This document shows, in pieces, positions 57,396 to 64,000 of a stretch of DNA of 64,000 nucleotides. The translations under genes were made by a program, and so were the position numbers. A model generated the notes under the pieces. The model had not been told where the DNA came from. It was given only the letters and a program-made list of their open reading frames with translations, and searched no databases. The stretch's first letter is position 1; each line of letters opens with the position of its first letter. The DNA lies in the NCBI GenBank assembly GCA_007844125.1, contig CM017560.1:5238259-5302258 (forward strand). The letters run 5' to 3'. This stretch comes from Sinonovacula constricta (taxonomy: Eukaryota > Mollusca > Bivalvia > Cardiida > Solecurtidae).

Positions 57396-60300
57396 ACAAC
57401 TACTGGATTGACTTTTTTATAAGTCAAAGCGTCAAGCACCAATGGGATAATAGTCTTTGTGGAGCAGCCTGTTGTATGATACACTGGTGTGTGATAGTCA
57501 GAAAACATATAACGCAAGTGAACTGGCTGCTGTGATAACATGGCTCAAATACATGATGCGCTTATCGTAGCGTTAAACATCCAATTATTCAATTTATGTA
57601 CGAGCAAATCGTCCAAAGATAGTAAAAAGGGCGAGAACATGCAGGAATAGTTCATAGACATTTTAAGCAATTTTTGCGTAATCCAGTTGAATAAAGTATA
57701 ACATGAATATATAGATGTTTTTACATGAATGTCTTCTCATATTGAATTTATTAAACGAGTTAAATTAAAGTGATAAAATACGAGGCTCAGCCGAGTGTTT
57801 TACTACCTTTATTGTACGAGTTTAATGACGTCACGTAGGGTAATAATATCAAAATACTTGTATGGCTTTACAACACGCCCGCAACGTCGTCTATGATATA
57901 AGAAACATTCCGTGATTAACAAATATACACAACTTACACTTTTCATTATACATATCGTAAGGCAGTTTGTATATAATAATTATACATTGTATATCCAAAA
58001 GCTGTTCAGAATGTATTTAGATATAAAAATATTAATAGTACTGCCCATGTTATACACATATAACTAAGTGCATAAAAGCTAATGGAATTATGTACTGGTA
58101 TGGTGCGCCTTGTACCGTCCATTTCCTTGTAGCAATCGTGCATCAAGGCCAACTAACAAATGGTCAATGAATGACAGGTATCTGTTGTTCTTCCAGTACT
58201 GGGATTGGGTTTCTGCAGAGGCGTTTGGTCGGTGTTGTTGACGTCCAACTCGTCGTGGTATCGCCGGCTGTACGTTGACATCATGTGCAATTAACACAGC
58301 CTTGTCATACAGAGTAGACCAAATTTCGTCGTCATTACGCTCAGCCTGAAACGAATTCGTGAATCGTTCTCTACGAACACACACTTTAAGACTATAATAT
58401 TTTGGTAAGTGTGCACGTTCATGTTGTAATCACATTGCATGGAAAGACCTGGAGATTTGTATCTACACTGGTTGCAAATGTCCCACGGTTAGTTCTTCTA
58501 TCGCTGCGCTTTAATATATGTAAACGATATTTTCATTATAATTTTAAGGAATTTAATATAAATAAACCGGCAAAATATCAATTTATACTCTTAGTCTAAT
58601 TGGAAACCCGTTACTTCAATTAGAGTATTTTAGACTAATTTGTGGTCACAATTATTTTCTAATCGGAGTAGAAAATAGTTGTGAGCGTTGAAATAATTAC
58701 ACATATAGCCCATTATAGATAATTCAATTACAACGTACACGGTCTTTGAAAATTACCTGTAGCCTCGCGATGACAACACAAGCTTCTAGCAGCTTCTATC
58801 AGATCATAAATAGGTAAATAAGAAAAAGGTCCTATCAAAATTTTTACAGATATTTAAATTTTATCTACCAGTAGACAAAGGCAAACAAGGTAAATGCAAA
58901 TGTGACAAAAACACAGAGACGAGACATAACACACATAAAGAAAAACCATCAGTTACCGCCTTGGAACGGTCAATCGGCAAAAGGGCCAACTGGGGTGCTT
59001 TAACCTGGTTTGTGGAGCTCTCCAACCTCGCACTTCCTTAAGGTTTTCTAGCAAACAAACAGTGTAAATAACAACATCCCGTCAAAGTGAAACAACTAAC
59101 AGTAAGCACCTGCATCGGAAGTTAAAACAGTTATAATGAACTTATATACATACATAATATCTGGAAATAAAATAAACTATAAACATATGTACAGTATGTA
59201 CAGTAGATAAAAGCCTCGGCAACGTAAAAATAAAAATCCCAAACGAGAGATTAGTTTGAAATAAAACAGCCCAAGCGCTGATATATTATAAGATATTATA
59301 GGAACAAATAAAACAGCCCAAGCGCTGATATATTATAAGAAAAAATAAAACAGCCCAAGCGCTGATATATAATAAGATCAATTTAAATATGGCATATAAT
59401 TCCATGATATCATGTTCCAAAACTGTCAAAAGTGAAATGTAAGACTTACCCTGCAAAAGTTTGGCCAGGCGTACTGGTGAGGAAAGTACATGTTCAACTG
59501 CAACCAAGGTTACGATGAAGTTGAAGTTCTGGATAGAATTGCAAACGCCTGCTGCCGTAAAGTCGCCATAATCTCGGCTGTCAATGACCTTTTTATTTGT
59601 ATTTATTCTCGCATTCAAATGAAGCTATCAATATTGTGTTAACTCATGAGCAGATGTAGGCACGGTTTTAAATACAATTAAAATCCCTATGAGACCAAAA
59701 GCAGTCTGTAAATAATACAAACCTGTATAAACAGAGGAATGTGTGCAAGGCGTCGGATCTTGAGGCCCAGCGAGTCTCGCACAAAGATTGTATTTTTGTT
59801 CGCGTTTCCATTTCTTCACTGGAAAAGTTGTCGTTGTTGAGACTTTCTTTGAAACACAACATATATTCGCCGAGTAGTAAAACGCAAATGCTATAGACTG
59901 TACTAGGGACGCATGAACAGCTGTCAGATTGAGGCTGTGTGCTTTACAGTGGGTATATACAGCACCTAGAATACGGGCAGTAATCCTGGCTTGTACCCCT
60001 CTGTGTATACCGGACATGTTGACCGCTTCGTCACACTCTCTACCTCTCATTTTCTCAATCTGTACATTGGCTTTGATCAGATGAACAATTAAAGCAACTG
60101 ATAGTGCTTCACCATTTGTGGACACTCGGAGAATCCAATGAATTCTTCACAAAGTTCATGTTTTTGGTATTATAGTACCTTAAACAGGGGGACATTGCTC
60201 CATCGTGCTAGCAGCGGTGGCCTCGTCTGTAATAAACCCGAAACACTGTGATCTATTACAGGCAGACACGATATCATCTTATATTAATTTACGACAGATG

Positions 60301-60835
60301 CCTATCATTTTGAATGATTGATTAAATGTACTTCTATCTCGGGTCACATCTCGGGTCACCATAATCAATGTGTTCTTTGAAACGGAGTCGTGCTTTTCTT
60401 TGAATGACAGTAAAGCTATAAAGTTTCCTGCTCGTTCTCATGACCCCTTTAATGAAATGTTTTGTTTGCCGCAGAAAATTATGGCCTCGACAAAAAATGA
60501 CAAAAATTTGCCGAATTTTCTCCACACTGGAATTGTGCTAACTAGATATACAGCGCTCGATGACTTACATCTGGCCATTCATGACTGCTGTAAAATTATC
60601 CGCCCCTCACACTGAAGCAGGTGACCTTCTGACTTTGCATAGTTTCCATTTACTTTGACGACATTGCTCCAGTCCGTCAGTAGATGTTTCACAAGTGTTT
60701 TTACCCCTTACATCTGGCCCAGATGTATAATATACAGCAGTCGTGGCATGGAGTAAAGATTGTAATTTTAGACATAGTATCTCAACCAGTGGTATTTAGC
60801 AAAATTCTTCGCATGGAATGCTCCTTATCTTCCTT

Positions 60836-60836
60836 T

Positions 60837-60870
<34 letters not shown>
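60836..60870. repeat. (ATT)n microsatellite
   Basis: About 11 ATT units just upstream of the hAT pseudogene. Confidence 0.95.
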
Positions 60871-61350
60871 GCCATATTTATAAAATAAAGCACTCTTATC
60901 AAGCATAATTACCAGTTCAAAAGTACAAAGTTTTTTTGTTTTATTTTCCATTTCAACTTGAACAGGAATACTCTCAACGACCAATTTGCAGGTCGGGACG
61001 TCATTAAAATAATAAGAATGTTACGTTTTATGCTCAAATTACTTTAGAACAAGAATAAAATAATGACAAAAAATTATTTGGAACTAAGGGGAAAGAGAGT
61101 AATTTAAAACATTAGCTACTGGTACTTAAGTTTGCTGTCTTTTCTTTCTTCTTTTAAATTAACACAAATGCGATAATCCCAAATGTCCAGCTTTGGTAGT
61201 ATCTTTTGTGAAAAGAAAATGCATCGTTTTCAAACTATATTCAGAACGAGCCATTTGGCATAATCTCGTAGTGCTATCTAAATTGCCTTTGCCTTGAGAT
61301 GTCTCTTGTAATGTGGCCTTTAACTTTTTATAGCAATAAACTAAACTGAT

Positions 61351-61790
61351 CGGAAACTGTTTTTCTATTTTTAGGTTCAGTGACCTTGACCGGAATGGCC
61401 CCTAAAGCAATACCAAGCTAAGTTTGCACATAAACTACCGACAAACAAAATTTCAGCAAATTACCTTCATTTTAACACAAATTATTAAGCGGAAACTGTT
61501 TTTTTTATATTTTAGTTAATATTTATGTTTATATTTTAGTAACAATGAACTTGATCAGACTGGCCCAAAATCCAATCCCACTGTAGGTCTTCATGCAAGC
61601 TTGCTATATCCAAACTTTCAGCTAAATTGGTTTATTTAAACTGAAGTTGTTGACCGGAAACTGTTTTTCTATTTTAACTGTTTTAGTAACAGTGATCTTG
61701 ACCTTGATCCGTCTGGCCCCAAATCCATTTCCTAGCTAGGTCTTCGTGCAAGCTTGGTATACCCAAAGTTTGGTATACCCCAAGGGGTTA
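61351..61790. repeat. Three diverged ~140-165-bp tandem units (CGGAAACTGTTTTT type)
   Basis: CGGAAACTGTTTTT starts at 61351, 61490 and 61655. Each is followed by TTTTAG(TAACAGTGA), CTTGACC/CTTGATC, GGCCC-AAA, and in the last two units TAGGTCTTC(A/G)TGCAAGCTTG. The GTAACAGTGACCTTGACC style of repeat is common in mollusc genomes, from general knowledge. A short (GA)n run follows at 61790-61830. Confidence 0.75.
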
Positions 61791-61984
61791 GAGAGAGAGA
61801 GAGAAACTGAGAGAGTGAGGGAGAGACAAAGTATGTATAATCACACATATGCAACTTACAACAATATGATATTTTAAGTGACAGGTAACCTATATTTCAT
61901 GTACGATAAAAATCAAATAAAAAGTAAACAAAGCGCAAGAATAATAATAATAATAAAGAACAGAAAGGAAATTAATTCAGTCTA

Positions 61985-62830
61985 CGGCATTCCAGAAAGT
62001 TAAAATGTCATTTTGAACACGTATTAATGCCGTCTCTGTAGAATGGTGTTTTCCATGTGCAGATTGGTTGACCTCGTGAAGTTTATGGATTTCAAGATGT
62101 TGTTCAATTCGCTTATCCACTACTTTTTCTAACACTTTGGAAATAAATGGCAAATTGGAAACAGGTCTATAATTATTGGATCTAGCCCTGTTTTTTCAAT
62201 CAGGGGTCTCAGTCGTGAACTTTTGAGTGCAGCTGGCAGATAGCCTTGCTCAATAGAAATGTAAACTATTTTGTAACAATCGTTACAAGTTCTGGTAGGC
62301 ACTCTTTCAGCAGCCAAGTTGGGATTGGGTCCAACTCACACACTTTACTCGGTGATTGAGTGATGATCTTGGTGATCTCAGGCATCACAGTTGGAGAAAA
62401 CTCAAGAAGCTGTTTATCATGAAAAGGCAGTTTGAATTTATCACAATCATATTCCATGTTGGTAGGTTTGTGAGCTGTTGTATATGGTCGTTTAGTCTCA
62501 ATTTTATCCACGAAAAAATCGCTAAAACGTTGCACAAGTTCCTTGTCCTACTTGCAAGACAGAAGCACGACATTGTTTGATAAAACCCATCAAGTGTTTA
62601 GTGATTTTTGACAGGCTTTTTATCACGTCCACAGGACTTCACTTTATCACTGTAATATCGAACTTTTGATCGCTCCAATAGTTTATTTACAGCAGAGCAT
62701 TGTTTCCGATATATTTGATGATGAACAGTTAGTTTTAAAAGTTTCCATATGCGTTCGAGTTTGCGCTGAAAATGTTTGGCGTTTGTGCAACTCTTCATTG
62801 AATCACGGACACGATGGGCGAAGAACAATC
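61985..62830 (-). mobile_element. CR1/Jockey-like LINE fragment, pre-RT region and start of reverse transcriptase
   Basis: On the minus strand, in order: KLTVHHQIYRKQCSAVNKLL (~62730), RFSDFFVDKIE (~62525), SPSKVCELDPIPTWLLKECL (~62330), LKSSRLRPLIEKTGLDP (~62200), then after a one-base shift NNYRPVSNLPFISKVLEKVV (~62150) and HSTETALIRVQNDIL (~62000). These are the conserved linker and first motifs of the CR1/L2/Jockey group of reverse transcriptases. The catalytic FADD core and both ends are absent, and at least two frame changes and a stop break it. It is dead. Confidence 0.88.
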
Positions 62831-63499
62831 TAAAACAAACAATTTTAAAAACACGTATATCTGAATGATTGATTAAAGTTTAAGGCATTGTTCAATTTAT
62901 ATCAGGGTGGATAATTCAACTTTTAGTAATCATGTGCTGCAACTGATTCCTATGTATACATGTATACTATTTAGCCCATTGGTTTCGAAAAGAATAGCGC
63001 TTTTAACAAAGATATTTATAAATTATCAAAAATAGTGTATGCCTTCTCACGGCCCGATCGGTAGTACTTATTTGAATACTATTTGCAAAATTCTTTCGTA
63101 TTACAACACCAATGACATAAAAAAAGGGTTATTCTCTTTTGAGAACGCTCGAAACTTCGACACTGGGCAGTGTACAAACTAGTTTTAAAATGTAATCGTA
63201 TGGAGCAGAAGTAAAATTACAATAAATCAATTTCGGCAAAAGTGCGGGATGACCCTGTATGGTTTTTAGGGGCCCAATTAGTTGCTTAAAAAGGCATGTA
63301 TATCATACCAGCTTATTCATGCAGATAATAAAAACACACAAAAACAACGCATTGTGACATTGAAGGGAGTTTATATTGATAAAATTCGTCTTTTGTTTTG
63401 TTTTTTTAATTTACCGTCATGTAAACATCATTCGGATTTCAATACAATGACAAGGATAAAGTACCAATCCTCAAAGGGAGGTTAACTTATACGTATAGT
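62831..63499. other. Intergenic, nothing seen
   Basis: No exon or known repeat was recognised in this A+T-rich stretch. Confidence 0.5.
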
Positions 63500-63790
63500 A
63501 AAATCGGAACACCTCGGATAATTCACGAATCATCTCTCGGATGTATGTTAGTAGTCGGATCACCTCGGCCATTTCCCTATATTGAACTACTTTTGTGACA
63601 CACGTCAAATCAAAAATGGCAGCTCGGACGACAGCTCACTAAAGTACGATGCCTGTAAAATTTCAATTTGTGGCGGCTTCAAATTTAAATCATTCAATTT
63701 TAACCTACCCAGCGCAGAAAACACGCAGCTGTTAAACGGTGACACTGTTAATTATGTTTTGTACGAGCTACATTTTAGTCATATTCTTCT
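63500..63790 (+). repeat. Dispersed repeat D, copy 2
   Basis: It matches 19025-19315 in the same block order, including AATCATCTCTCGGATGTATG, ACCTCGGCCATTTCCCTA, AAATGGCAGCTCGGACGACA and ACACGCAGCTGT. Confidence 0.8.
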
Positions 63791-63884
63791 TCCGGCGAAC
63801 AAACGATTTCAGTAAGTATTATTGTACAAGATACATCCAATGAATGCTTGTCCCGAGGACGGAATTACCCAAGTGCGCCCGTGA

Positions 63885-64000
63885 CGTACCAGTCGAGTCG
63901 CCGATTTGTGACTGCTCTGACTTCCAAGCCTTTCACCGCGTGGGTTCGAGTCCCGTTTGGGGTGAAGGACTTAATGTGGGAGGTCTTCCAGCTTACTTGC
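63885..64000 (+). repeat. tRNA-derived SINE, family B, copy 2 (cut by the window edge)
   Basis: GTGGGTTCGAGTCCCG is an intact B box. It is followed by TTTGGGGTGAAGGACTTAAT, GTGGGAGGTCTTCCAGCTT as at 39665. The 3' part lies outside the window. Confidence 0.75.

Larger units (their letters stand above)
56236..60725 (-). pseudogene. hAT transposase-like (ZMYM1/DUF4371-type) pseudogene with introns
   Basis: Minus-strand fragments follow the order of this transposase-derived family. HLLTDWSNVV (zinc-finger region, ~60700); EAIIFCGKQNISLKG then ERAGNFIALLSFKEKHD (~60480-60390); NMSGIHRGVQARI and YTHCKAHSLNL (~60010-59930); LCETRWASRSDALHTF (~59780); NSIQNFNFIVTLV and SSPVRLAKLLQG (~59550-59450); KLLEACVVIARLQ (58757-58795); ALYDKA-type segment LYDKAVLIAHDVNVQPAIPR with FIDHLLVGLDARL (58345-58110); HRFERQCQRWRSKW and YPNIRVCLLILLCMPV (~56560-56350); FSTMRLVKTYLRST (~56300). 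Several junctions look spliced (donor CAGG|GTAAGT at 59449; acceptors at 58796, 58346 and about 56633). At least three in-frame stops and several frameshifts break it, including a CAA-rich expansion at 56450-56495. Confidence 0.85.

Noticed and set aside
59286..60125. Two separate hypothetical proteins
   Set aside because: Both are pieces of the same hAT-like pseudogene in shifted frames, not independent genes.

Overview
The window looks like nuclear DNA of an invertebrate animal, most likely a mollusc and probably a bivalve. It is A+T-rich and has long introns with GT-AG junctions. It holds many tRNA-derived SINEs, small inverted-repeat elements, decayed LINE and hAT sequence, and an unusual load of microsatellites and minisatellites. 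The bivalve assignment is inference from gene and repeat style; nothing here names the species.

One intact protein gene can be reconstructed: a 13-coding-exon, 512-codon homologue of SLC49A4 (DIRC2), a lysosomal major-facilitator transporter. It lies on the minus strand at 43607-53611. All splice phases fit and the reading frame is open throughout. A non-coding first exon (about 54923-54995) is proposed. Next to it are a CACGTG box (CLEAR/TFEB-like) and a YY1-like ATGGCGGC element, which suits a lysosomal gene. The N-terminus keeps an acidic dileucine lysosome-sorting signal, and the luminal loop keeps two N-glycosylation sequons.

Layout. 1-24 kb: no gene recognised; a 39-bp minisatellite (1.6-3.0 kb), a SINE (5.7 kb), a hAT-like MITE (7.4 kb), a larger inverted-repeat element (10.5-11.7 kb), a 50-bp minisatellite (14.4-15.0 kb), a perfect 41-bp-arm palindrome (17.8 kb), and several microsatellites and dispersed repeats. 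25.2-27.4 kb: a 63-copy, 34-bp minisatellite, then a promoter-like cluster with no assigned gene. 32.4-34.7 kb: 15-bp and 19-bp arrays interrupted by a LINE 3' end. 40-42 kb: more tandem repeats. 43.6-55 kb: the SLC49A4 homologue, whose introns carry four further minisatellites; one of them appears to have grown out of an exon's own splice donor. 55.2-55.5 kb: a second MITE copy with a perfect 8-bp target duplication. 56.2-60.7 kb: a decayed, intron-containing hAT transposase-like (ZMYM1/DUF4371-type) pseudogene. 62.0-62.8 kb: a CR1/Jockey-like LINE reverse-transcriptase fragment. The right edge holds a dispersed repeat and a second SINE family.

The most interesting biology is in the SLC49A4 introns. 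Two tandem arrays lay out about 23 and 8 copies of a sense-strand 5' splice-donor-like motif, and the first matches the neighbouring exon-intron junction.
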